Shown here piece by piece: positions 1 through 5,622 of a stretch of 7,772 nt of DNA; within the stretch, counting starts at the first letter, position 1, and each line of letters opens with the position of its first letter. A program made the translations under genes and the position numbers. Location: assembly GCA_003484265.1 (NCBI GenBank), contig DNDO01000207.1:38272-46043 (forward strand), written 5' to 3'. This stretch comes from Anaerolineae bacterium. GTDB lineage: Bacteria > Chloroflexota > Anaerolineae > Anaerolineales > Villigracilaceae. The notes under the pieces are model-generated. The model did no database searches and was not told the origin of the DNA. It saw only the letters and a list, made by a program, of their open reading frames with translations.

Positions 1-76
1 CCGTGGACATGCGTTTGCGGAATCCATGCACGCGTACACGGCGGCGGATCTTGGGTTGGTACGTTCTCTTTGGCAT
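1..76 (-). CDS. rpmH: 50S ribosomal protein L34, N-terminal part (cut by left window edge)
   Basis: Reading the minus strand from the ATG at 76-74 gives 25 codons before the window ends. They begin MPKRTYQPKIRRR and continue VRVHGFRKRMST. This is the characteristic basic start of bacterial L34, a very small protein (usually 44-54 residues) of the large ribosomal subunit that binds 23S rRNA. The conserved features visible are the MPKRTYQP opening, the arginine run and the HGFRKRM segment. A Shine-Dalgarno sequence lies 8 nt upstream and a near-consensus promoter lies about 70 nt upstream. In many bacteria rpmH is followed by rnpA and yidC near the origin of replication; whether that holds here lies beyond the left edge. 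The identification is secure despite the short length. Confidence 0.95.
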   Translation of the reverse strand, partial: MPKRTYQPKIRRRVRVHGFRKRMST

Positions 77-84
77 TCTTTCTT

Positions 85-89
85 ACCTC
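85..89 (-). promoter_or_regulatory. Ribosome binding site of rpmH
   Basis: The minus strand reads GAGGT, 8 nt before the rpmH ATG. It is a good match to the anti-Shine-Dalgarno sequence at normal spacing and fixes the L34 start. Confidence 0.75.
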
Positions 90-143
90 ATTTCAAAATA
101 ATTGCTAATGCAGTGTTGCCCGTCTTCAAGAACTAGGCACGAC

Positions 144-173
144 ATTATACCGTAGGGATTTCGATTCGGTCAA
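144..173 (-). promoter_or_regulatory. Sigma70-type promoter of rpmH
   Basis: The minus strand carries a -35 box TTGACC (173-168), an 18-nt spacer and a perfect -10 box TATAAT (149-144). Transcription would start near position 137, giving a leader of about 60 nt before rpmH. The -35 box begins only 1 nt after the stop codon of the preceding RCK gene (177-175), so the promoter fills the gap between the two genes. This is the best promoter in the window and fits a strongly expressed ribosomal protein gene. Confidence 0.8.
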
Positions 174-174
174 T

Positions 175-879
175 TCAAGACTCTACGTGTTTATTCCCGT
201 TCCTTTCGGGATACACAGGGAAGGCAAGCAATTCAGAGAGTCTTTTCACGCCTTCGGGGCTGGCAACGGCAACGATCTCATCGTCCTGCTGAAGTGTGCT
301 GTCTCCGCGCGGAAGGGTCATTACGCCGTCGCGAATGATTGCTGCGATCACGCAATGTTCAGCCAGATCCATGTCCTTGAGTTGAACTCCGATGACTTTT
401 GCATCGGCGGGGACCTTTTCCTCAACCACAGAATACTTTCCGCGGCGGATCTTGAACAGCGTCATCATATCGCCAAGCGACATTTCCTCCTGAATCAGAT
501 GCGCCAGCACATCCGCGGAGTTGAGAGCCACATCCACTTTGAATTTTTCGTTGAAGAGCCAGGCGTTATTCGGGTTGTTCACGCGTGCTATCGTGCGCGG
601 CACTTCGAACATTGTCTTGGCGATGAAGCACAACGCCAGGTTGAGAGAATCGTTGCTCGTCACTGCGGCAATGGCGTGTGCGTCACGCGCGCCGGCGGCT
701 TCAAGCACGCTCGGGTCAACCGGGTGCCCTTCATAAATCACCTCCGTGGGAAGTTCCTGATGCAAATGCGACAAAAGTTCGCGTCGGTTCTCGATGAGAC
801 GCACCTTGTAATTTTGATTAAGTAAAAGGTTGGCAAGACGCGCCCCCGTGCGCCCGCCCCCGGCAATTAATACAAACAT
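175..879 (-). CDS. trkA: RCK-domain potassium transport regulator (TrkA/KtrA-like), second of two
   Basis: This is a 234-residue cytosolic protein with one RCK unit, the size of KtrA (about 220) rather than the double-unit TrkA of E. coli (about 458). Residues 1 to about 130 form the Rossmann-type RCK_N domain: the dinucleotide motif G7-x-G9-x-x-G12 (GGGRTG) and an acidic residue E30 at the end of strand 2. The conserved TSNDSLN (74-80) and IARVNNP (97-103) segments follow. Residues about 140-222 are a typical RCK_C domain with AIIRDG and LPRGD and a closing DDEIV strand. RCK proteins form rings on K+ channels or transporters and gate them on binding ATP/ADP or NAD(H); RCK_C domains of some relatives bind c-di-AMP. 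The ATG is 1 nt after the previous stop, with a GGAGG ribosome site. The usual GD after strand 3 is GH (51-52). The membrane partner is inferred to be the neighbouring KimA-like transporter. Confidence 0.9.
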   Translation of the reverse strand: MFVLIAGGGRTGARLANLLLNQNYKVRLIENRRELLSHLHQELPTEVIYEGHPVDPSVLEAAGARDAHAIAAVTSNDSLNLALCFIAKTMFEVPRTIARVNNPNNAWLFNEKFKVDVALNSADVLAHLIQEEMSLGDMMTLFKIRRGKYSVVEEKVPADAKVIGVQLKDMDLAEHCVIAAIIRDGVMTLPRGDSTLQQDDEIVAVASPEGVKRLSELLAFPVYPERNGNKHVES

Positions 880-880
880 A

Positions 881-1543
881 TTATGCCTCCGCCTTATCGG
901 ATAGACGCGCAGTCAACTTGCCGATGCCGTCGAAAGTAGCGCTGATGTTGAGCAGGTCACCCGCGTGCAATTTGGACTCCGCCTCCGGCAGGGACGAACG
1001 GCCGGCCCTCGTTAAAGCGACAGGGTAGCAAGCTTTGAGCGGACCCAGCAGATCGCCCAACGTTCGGTCGTTCCAACGATCGGGTATGCGGACCTCATAG
1101 ATCTCCACTTCGCCGTTCCCAGCCGAATACACAACTTTGTCGGACGGGTTTATCAACAATTCCTCCACGCGTTGTGCGCCCCAGGTGGTTGAGCCTACAG
1201 TTTGCAGACCAAACACCTCAATGACACTGCGCAAGCTGGGGTCATAATTTCGCGCGACCACCACCGGCACATTGAAGAACTCACGCGCGGCATGAGAAAC
1301 GACTGCATTGAGCGAATCGGAATTGGTGACCGCCGCAAGCCCGTCTGCTTCACGGATGCCGGCGCGTTCGAGCACAGTATCTGCCAAACCTTCGCCTTCC
1401 AATGTGCGCCCTCGGAAGTCAGGGTGCAGGCGGTTGAAGGACTCTCTTTTTATGTCGACAACAACGACATGGTGTCCGCTCTTGAATAAATGATAGGATA
1501 ATTCCGCTCCCACGCGGCCGCATCCAACAATGATGAAATTCAT
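881..1543 (-). CDS. trkA: RCK-domain potassium transport regulator (TrkA/KtrA-like), first of two
   Basis: This is a 220-residue single-unit RCK protein. The N-terminal Rossmann domain shows GCGRVG (G7, G9, G12) and the acidic residue D30 after a hydrophobic strand, as expected for a nucleotide-binding RCK_N. The family segments AGIREAD (61-67), AVTNSDSLN (71-79) and VVARNYDP (95-102) follow. Residues about 145-215 match an RCK_C domain (RTLGDLL, LPEAESKL, GDLLNI). It is clearly divergent from the next RCK protein, so the pair is not a recent duplication and could form a mixed ring, as proposed for CeoB/CeoC of mycobacteria. The position normally GD after strand 3 is GE (50-51). It starts 5 nt after the KimA-like gene, and the AAGGAG ribosome site overlaps that gene's end. 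The role is inferred as cytosolic gating of K+ uptake in response to nucleotides; no channel subunit of TrkH/KtrB type is present in the window. Confidence 0.9.
   Translation of the reverse strand: MNFIIVGCGRVGAELSYHLFKSGHHVVVVDIKRESFNRLHPDFRGRTLEGEGLADTVLERAGIREADGLAAVTNSDSLNAVVSHAAREFFNVPVVVARNYDPSLRSVIEVFGLQTVGSTTWGAQRVEELLINPSDKVVYSAGNGEVEIYEVRIPDRWNDRTLGDLLGPLKACYPVALTRAGRSSLPEAESKLHAGDLLNISATFDGIGKLTARLSDKAEA
886..890 (-). promoter_or_regulatory. Ribosome binding site for the second RCK gene, inside the first RCK gene
   Basis: The minus strand reads GGAGG, 6 nt before the ATG at 879-877. It lies within the last codons of the upstream RCK gene, whose TAA (883-881) is only 1 nt from that ATG. 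This supports the chosen start and tight translational coupling of the two regulators. Confidence 0.75.
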
Positions 1544-1548
1544 GGGTC

Positions 1549-3510
1549 TTACTCCTTAATATCCTTGTGTACATGGTAGGGTACATCGGTTACAACGACC
1601 CCGTGTTTTGATAATAATTCCTGTCTTAATACTTCAGCCGTACGCATATGCAGCGTATTATGCCAGCGTTTTGACGGGATGAACTGAGGCACAACAATTG
1701 TAAAGGTCTCGTTGGGCTGGCGGTTCTCGATGATCTCTTCGATATATTCAAGGAGTGGTTCGATGAAAAGCCGGTAGGGTGAATCAAGGATCACAAGACG
1801 CGTCCCATCACCCCATGTCTTCCACTTCATCCGCACCTTCTCCGCTTCCGCCTCATCCATGGAGATATGCACGGCTGTAACATCATCGGATAAAAGCCTC
1901 GCGTAACGTAACGCATCCAGAGTCCCCTGGTGAACACTGCTCAAGGGCATCACCACGCGGTGGCGCGGCTGGATGGCGGGCAGACCGCGGAATTTATCAA
2001 GGGTGAGATGGTCCGCTATATCTTTATAGTGGCGTTGAATGGTAATGAACACCAATACAAGCAAGGGGATAATTATCAATACGATCCACGCGCCATCATG
2101 GAATTTGGTGACCGCGAATACGCACATTACGATGAAGGTGCATAATGCGCCAAACCCATTACTGAGCATCTTTAAATTCCAGCGTTTATCGTATTGCAAA
2201 TCATGCGATGGTTTGGATGGCTCTGCGGTGTCCTTGAGTTTACTGATACGCCACCAGCGCCGAGCCATGCCGGATTGGGCAAGAGTAAATGATAGAAATA
2301 CGCCGATGGCATACAAAGGTATCAAGCGGGAAACACTCGCCTGAAAAACGATGATGAGGATGGAAGCCACAGCGCCAAGTGAAATAATACCGTAGGAATA
2401 TACGAGCCTGCTCCCGCGATAGGTGAGTTGGCGGGGCATGAACCCATCACCGGCAAGCATGGCGCCCAAACGAGGGAAGCCCGCAAAGGCCGTGTTCGCG
2501 GCAAGGATCAGAATGAGGGTTGTGCCGCCGATTATCAAATAGTAGAGCAATTCCTGCCCTGCAAAAACCGTGCGTGCCAGCTGTGAAATGACCGTTTCAA
2601 CCTCGGACGGGACGGCATGAATCTCCCTTGTCAGGAAAGAGATACCCATGAACAACGCCCCAAGTATGAACGCCATCCAGATCAGGGTGATTCCCGCATT
2701 ACGGCTGCGCGGTTCTTTAAAGGCGGTGGTGCCGTTCGAAATGGCTTCCACTCCGGTCAACGCGGCAGTGCCGCTGGAGAATGCATGGAGCAGGAGAAAT
2801 GCAGTCACACCGGAGACCGCTCCGCCGGCATGTTCAATATGTGGAGGATCTATCACGACTCCCAACGAACCGGTAAACATCTTGAACAAACCGGTACCGA
2901 TCATTGAAAACATGACAATAATGAAGAAATAACTGGGAATGGCAAACGCCGCGCCCGATTCGCGCACTCCGCGCAGGTTGATCACAGTGATCAGCCCAAC
3001 ACATATCACGCAGATCAACACACGATATTCATGCAACTGCGGGAAAGCAGAGACCAACTGCGCCACGCCCGAGGAAATGGATACAGATACGGTAAGAATA
3101 TAATCTGCGAGCAATGCCGCCCCGGCAACCAATGCCGGAAGACGACCAAGGTTGTCGTAAGCAACCATATAAGCCCCGCCGCCGTCCGGATAGGCATGGA
3201 TCACCTGCTCATAGGAGATCACCACAATGGCAAGTAACAATACAATGACCATGGAGATCGGGAAGACATACCCAAAGGCAACCGTACCGGCTGCGGCGAG
3301 GATGACGAGTATCTCTTGCGTAGCGTAAGCGGTAGAGGATAATGCGTCCGAGGCGAATACTGCCAACCCAACGGATTTGCCAATTGTTTCATGCGCGGCA
3401 TCGGCAGTCGGCAGGGGACGCCCGATAAACCAGTGACTTAAGGAGCGCGGCGGCCGGTAGTCACTCTGCCGCTGCATGATTTCAGTTTGTTTGTTATCAG
3501 GGGTTAACAT
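1549..3510 (-). CDS. kimA: KimA-like potassium:proton symporter (KUP/APC superfamily), paralogue adjacent to the RCK genes
   Basis: This 653-residue membrane protein resembles B. subtilis KimA (about 607 residues) along its length. Residues about 45-490 hold the 12-helix-type transport domain; about 516-653 form a soluble alpha/beta domain (RHRVVMP, SDDVTAVHIS, SPYRLF, VVPQFIP, VPYH) typical of KimA. Residues I recall as the K+ site of KimA (D36, Y43, Y118, T121, S125, T230, E233, Y377) are all present as D55, Y62, Y137, T140, S144, T252, E255 and Y400, in motifs SDALSSTAY, DYILTVSVS, ALTGVEAISN and LIPLYAIGVF. KimA imports K+ with H+ and is inhibited by c-di-AMP. Many databases call such proteins APC permease or amino acid permease. 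The first 29 residues are unlike the paralogue. The ATG has only a weak upstream AAGAAA; Met12 is an alternative start. The two RCK genes follow with coupled starts, which points to regulation by them. Confidence 0.85.
   Translation of the reverse strand: MLTPDNKQTEIMQRQSDYRPPRSLSHWFIGRPLPTADAAHETIGKSVGLAVFASDALSSTAYATQEILVILAAAGTVAFGYVFPISMVIVLLLAIVVISYEQVIHAYPDGGGAYMVAYDNLGRLPALVAGAALLADYILTVSVSISSGVAQLVSAFPQLHEYRVLICVICVGLITVINLRGVRESGAAFAIPSYFFIIVMFSMIGTGLFKMFTGSLGVVIDPPHIEHAGGAVSGVTAFLLLHAFSSGTAALTGVEAISNGTTAFKEPRSRNAGITLIWMAFILGALFMGISFLTREIHAVPSEVETVISQLARTVFAGQELLYYLIIGGTTLILILAANTAFAGFPRLGAMLAGDGFMPRQLTYRGSRLVYSYGIISLGAVASILIIVFQASVSRLIPLYAIGVFLSFTLAQSGMARRWWRISKLKDTAEPSKPSHDLQYDKRWNLKMLSNGFGALCTFIVMCVFAVTKFHDGAWIVLIIIPLLVLVFITIQRHYKDIADHLTLDKFRGLPAIQPRHRVVMPLSSVHQGTLDALRYARLLSDDVTAVHISMDEAEAEKVRMKWKTWGDGTRLVILDSPYRLFIEPLLEYIEEIIENRQPNETFTIVVPQFIPSKRWHNTLHMRTAEVLRQELLSKHGVVVTDVPYHVHKDIKE
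1552..1557 (-). promoter_or_regulatory. Ribosome binding site of the first RCK gene, formed by the last codons of the transporter gene
   Basis: The minus strand reads AAGGAG directly followed by TAA, so the last Lys and Glu codons of the KimA-like gene are the Shine-Dalgarno sequence of the RCK gene. The spacer to the ATG at 1543 is 8 nt. Ribosomes ending the transporter would be placed to start the regulator, which suggests linked stoichiometry. Confidence 0.8.
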
Positions 3511-3529
3511 GTTTTTATTTCTTGTTTAC

Positions 3530-3557
3530 AAAAAGACACCCCCGCGATCTGCGAGGA
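3530..3557 (-). terminator. GC-rich hairpin with T-tract between the two KimA-like genes: terminator or leader attenuator
   Basis: On the minus strand a 7-bp stem (TCCTCGC at 3557-3551 with GCGGGGG at 3545-3539, including one G-T pair) encloses a 5-nt loop. It is followed by TGTCTTTTTG. The form is that of a modest intrinsic terminator. It could end transcripts of the upstream KimA-like gene. Because it also lies just downstream of a TATAAT box at 3572-3567, it could instead sit at the 5' end of the leader of the downstream gene. The T-tract is interrupted, so termination would be partial at best. Confidence 0.4.
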
Positions 3558-3566
3558 GCGACGACG

Positions 3567-3572
3567 ATTATA
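3567..3572 (-). promoter_or_regulatory. Possible -10 box before the RCK-linked KimA-like gene
   Basis: The minus strand reads TATAAT, 56 nt before the ATG at 3510. No good -35 box is found at 16-18 nt spacing, so the promoter rests on the -10 match alone. If active, it would give a leader of about 50 nt and let this transporter and the two RCK genes be expressed apart from the upstream paralogue. Confidence 0.35.
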
Positions 3573-3577
3573 GTACA

Positions 3578-3594
3578 AATCCTGAAAACGGATT
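3578..3594. repeat. Inverted repeat AATCC-N7-GGATT between the two KimA-like genes
   Basis: Perfect 5-bp arms (3578-3582 and 3590-3594) flank a 7-nt A-rich centre. The repeat begins 3 nt after the stop codon of the upstream KimA-like gene. It occupies the region between the putative -10 box and where a -35 box would be, a place where an operator could lie. It is short, and chance is a realistic explanation. Confidence 0.25.
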
Positions 3595-3597
3595 CGA

Positions 3598-5544
3598 CTA
3601 AAGAACCTGATATGGCACTTCGGTGATGACCACACCGGGCGTGGCAAGCAGTTCGCGGCGAAGCATTTCAGCCGTCTGCATATGGAGCGCATTATGCGCG
3701 CGCATGGCGGGGACAAAGTGCGGCACAATGATCGTAATTGTTTCGTTGGGCTGTCGGCTGGATAAAATGTCATTGATGTAGTTCAGCAACGGTTCCAGAA
3801 AGAGGCGGTACGGAGAATCCACGATGACGAGGCGGGTGCCGCGTCCCCACGTTTCCCACTTTTCACGGACCTTTTCCGTATCTTCCGGTTCCATCGAGAT
3901 GTGGACGGCTGTTACATCGTCCGACAACATGCGCGCATAACGAAGGGCGGCAAGCGTTCCCTGATGCACGTTGCTCATTGGGACTAGCACGCGATGGCGG
4001 ACATTATAAGGAGGCGGTTCGCCATAGTTTTCCAACGAAAGGTTATCTGCCAGACCGGAGTAATGTTTTTTGATCCACAGGAAGATACCGATCAACATCG
4101 GCAGGAGGATGATAACGATCCACGCGCCGTCTCGGAATTTTGTTACGGCGAACACACACAACACAACAAAGGTGCAGAAAGCCCCAAACCCGTTGGCAGA
4201 CATCTTAATGAACCAGCGTTTGTCGTAATGAAGCCGAGTGGAATGACCGGAGCGTTTTTCATTCGGGTCAAGCCTGCCGGAGCGCCACCAACGCCATGCC
4301 ATGCCTCCCTGTGCGAGAGTGAATGACAGAAAAACACCGATGGCATAAAGTGGGATGAGCCGCGTGACGCTTGCCTGGAAGATGACGATCTGAATTCCGG
4401 CAATGACCGCCAGCGCAACAATACCGTAGGAATATACAAGGCGGCTTCCGCGATAGGTTAATTGACGGGGCATGAAACCATCTTTGGCAAGCATGGCGCT
4501 TAAGCGCGGGAACCCGGCGAAGGATGTGTTCGCGGCAAGGATCAGGATGACCGTTGTACCCGCGATGACGAATAGGTACATGAGACCCTGCCCATTGAAT
4601 ATAGTTCGTGCAACCTGGGAAATAACTGTCTCTGTTTCTGATGGTACAGCCACGATCTGATGTGCGAGAAAGGATATCCCAACGAACAGCGAACCAAGGA
4701 TAAGCGACATCCATATCAGAGTGATGCCTGCGTTGCGGCTGCGCGGTTCCTTGAAGGCAGTGATGCCGTTCGAGATCGCCTCCACGCCGGTCAAGGCTGC
4801 GGTACCGCTGGAAAATGCGTGCAGGAGAAGGAAGGCGGTTATGCCGTCCAGCGCTTCACCATGAAAATTAATATGCGGCGGGTCTATCACTGTTCCAAGC
4901 GTACCGGTAACCATGCGGAACAGACCTGTCCCGATCGTAATAAACATAATGATAATAAAGAAGAAACTCGGGATGGCGAATGCCATCCCCGATTCCCGCA
5001 CACCTCGCAGGTTGATGATCGTTATCAAAGCTACACAAACGAGGGCAATCGCCACTCTGTAATTGAATAACTCAGGATACGCCGAAACGATCTGGGCAAC
5101 CCCTGCCGAAACAGATACGGACACAGTCAGGAAGTACTCGATCAATAACGCCGCGCCAGCGATCAGCCCCGGGAACTGACCCAGGTTATCGGACGCAACA
5201 ATATACGCGCCGCCGCCCTGCGGGTACGTGTGAACGATCTGTTCGTAGGACATGACAACAATGCCAAGCAATACGACAATAACAAGGGAGATCGGGAAAA
5301 CGTACCCAAAAGCTATCGTCCCTGCCGCGGCAAGGATGACGAGGATTTCCTGTGTGGCATAGGCTGTGGAGGATAAAGCGTCTGAGGCAAAGACAGCCAA
5401 ACCAACCGCTTTACCGATGGTTTCATGAGCGGCGTCTGCGGTTGGCAGGGGGCGTCCCAAAAGGTAATGGCTGATATTGGCGGTTGGTTTTTCCGCGGTG
5501 CGGTGGATGAAAGAAGTATCCTGATTGTCTTCAGGGTTGATCAT
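3598..5544 (-). CDS. kimA: KimA-like potassium:proton symporter (KUP/APC superfamily), upstream paralogue
   Basis: This 648-residue protein aligns without an apparent gap to the next gene and is about two thirds identical by eye. Residues 30-86 differ at only two of 57 positions, while the first 29 are unrelated. The putative K+-site residues are kept at the same numbers: D55, Y62, Y137, T140, S144, T252, E255 and Y400. One neighbouring change is D136 to E. The membrane domain covers about 45-490 and the cytosolic KimA-type domain about 516-648 (RHRVLVPM, SDDVTAVHIS, SPYRLF, VPHFVP, VPYQ). The predicted role is high-affinity K+ import driven by the proton gradient at the cytoplasmic membrane. 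The ATG has no clear Shine-Dalgarno sequence, but the 36 nt before it are very A+T-rich, which may help ribosome entry. It lies 78 nt after the histidine kinase gene and 87 nt before its paralogue. An older amino acid permease label is less likely given the KimA-type C-terminal domain. Confidence 0.85.
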   Translation of the reverse strand: MINPEDNQDTSFIHRTAEKPTANISHYLLGRPLPTADAAHETIGKAVGLAVFASDALSSTAYATQEILVILAAAGTIAFGYVFPISLVIVVLLGIVVMSYEQIVHTYPQGGGAYIVASDNLGQFPGLIAGAALLIEYFLTVSVSVSAGVAQIVSAYPELFNYRVAIALVCVALITIINLRGVRESGMAFAIPSFFFIIIMFITIGTGLFRMVTGTLGTVIDPPHINFHGEALDGITAFLLLHAFSSGTAALTGVEAISNGITAFKEPRSRNAGITLIWMSLILGSLFVGISFLAHQIVAVPSETETVISQVARTIFNGQGLMYLFVIAGTTVILILAANTSFAGFPRLSAMLAKDGFMPRQLTYRGSRLVYSYGIVALAVIAGIQIVIFQASVTRLIPLYAIGVFLSFTLAQGGMAWRWWRSGRLDPNEKRSGHSTRLHYDKRWFIKMSANGFGAFCTFVVLCVFAVTKFRDGAWIVIILLPMLIGIFLWIKKHYSGLADNLSLENYGEPPPYNVRHRVLVPMSNVHQGTLAALRYARMLSDDVTAVHISMEPEDTEKVREKWETWGRGTRLVIVDSPYRLFLEPLLNYINDILSSRQPNETITIIVPHFVPAMRAHNALHMQTAEMLRRELLATPGVVITEVPYQVL

Positions 5545-5580
5545 TATGACACATAATATTCAGCAATATAAATAAAGTAT

Positions 5581-5595
5581 CTGCCAAAAAGGCAG
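5581..5595 (-). promoter_or_regulatory. Small hairpin in the leader of the upstream KimA-like gene
   Basis: The sequence CTGCC-N5-GGCAG is a perfect 5-bp inverted repeat with an all-T loop on the minus strand. It starts 8 nt after the TATAAT box at 5609-5604, so it would lie at the very 5' end of the transcript, where hairpins often protect mRNA. It could alternatively be a weak terminator of the histidine kinase gene, but no clean T-tract follows. A second A+T-rich inverted repeat (ATATT-N4-AATAT, 5556-5569) lies between it and the start codon. Confidence 0.3.
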
Positions 5596-5603
5596 GGGGG
5601 CTT

Positions 5604-5609
5604 ATTATA
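5604..5609 (-). promoter_or_regulatory. Possible -10 box before the upstream KimA-like gene
   Basis: The minus strand reads TATAAT in the gap after the histidine kinase stop codon (5625-5623), 59 nt before the ATG at 5544. No recognisable -35 box lies at the right distance. The transcript would start near 5597 with a leader of about 53 nt. Confidence 0.4.
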
Positions 5610-5622
5610 CGCCGGTTAAGAA

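Noticed and set aside
195..211. Hairpin TCCCG-N7-CGGGA near the end of the last RCK gene as a terminator
   Set aside because: The stem is only 5 bp, it lies inside coding sequence, and no T-tract follows on the minus strand.
187..825. Long plus-strand open frame (212 codons) opposite the second RCK gene
   Set aside because: The minus-strand frame encodes a clear RCK protein; the plus-strand translation is rich in His and Cys with no domain or ribosome site, as expected for an antisense shadow.
4660..5070. Plus-strand open frame (136 codons) opposite the upstream KimA-like gene
   Set aside because: It is antisense to a well-conserved membrane domain, and its translation is low-complexity and without recognisable motifs.
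1549..5544. Annotation of the two transporters as amino acid permeases
   Set aside because: They belong to the APC superfamily, but the KimA-type C-terminal domain, conserved K+-site residues and RCK gene neighbours favour potassium transport.
5545..5622. Possible c-di-AMP (ydaO-type) riboswitch before the KimA-like gene, as in Bacillus
   Set aside because: The gap is 78 nt and the likely leader about 53 nt, well short of the more than 100 nt that class needs, and only simple hairpins are seen.
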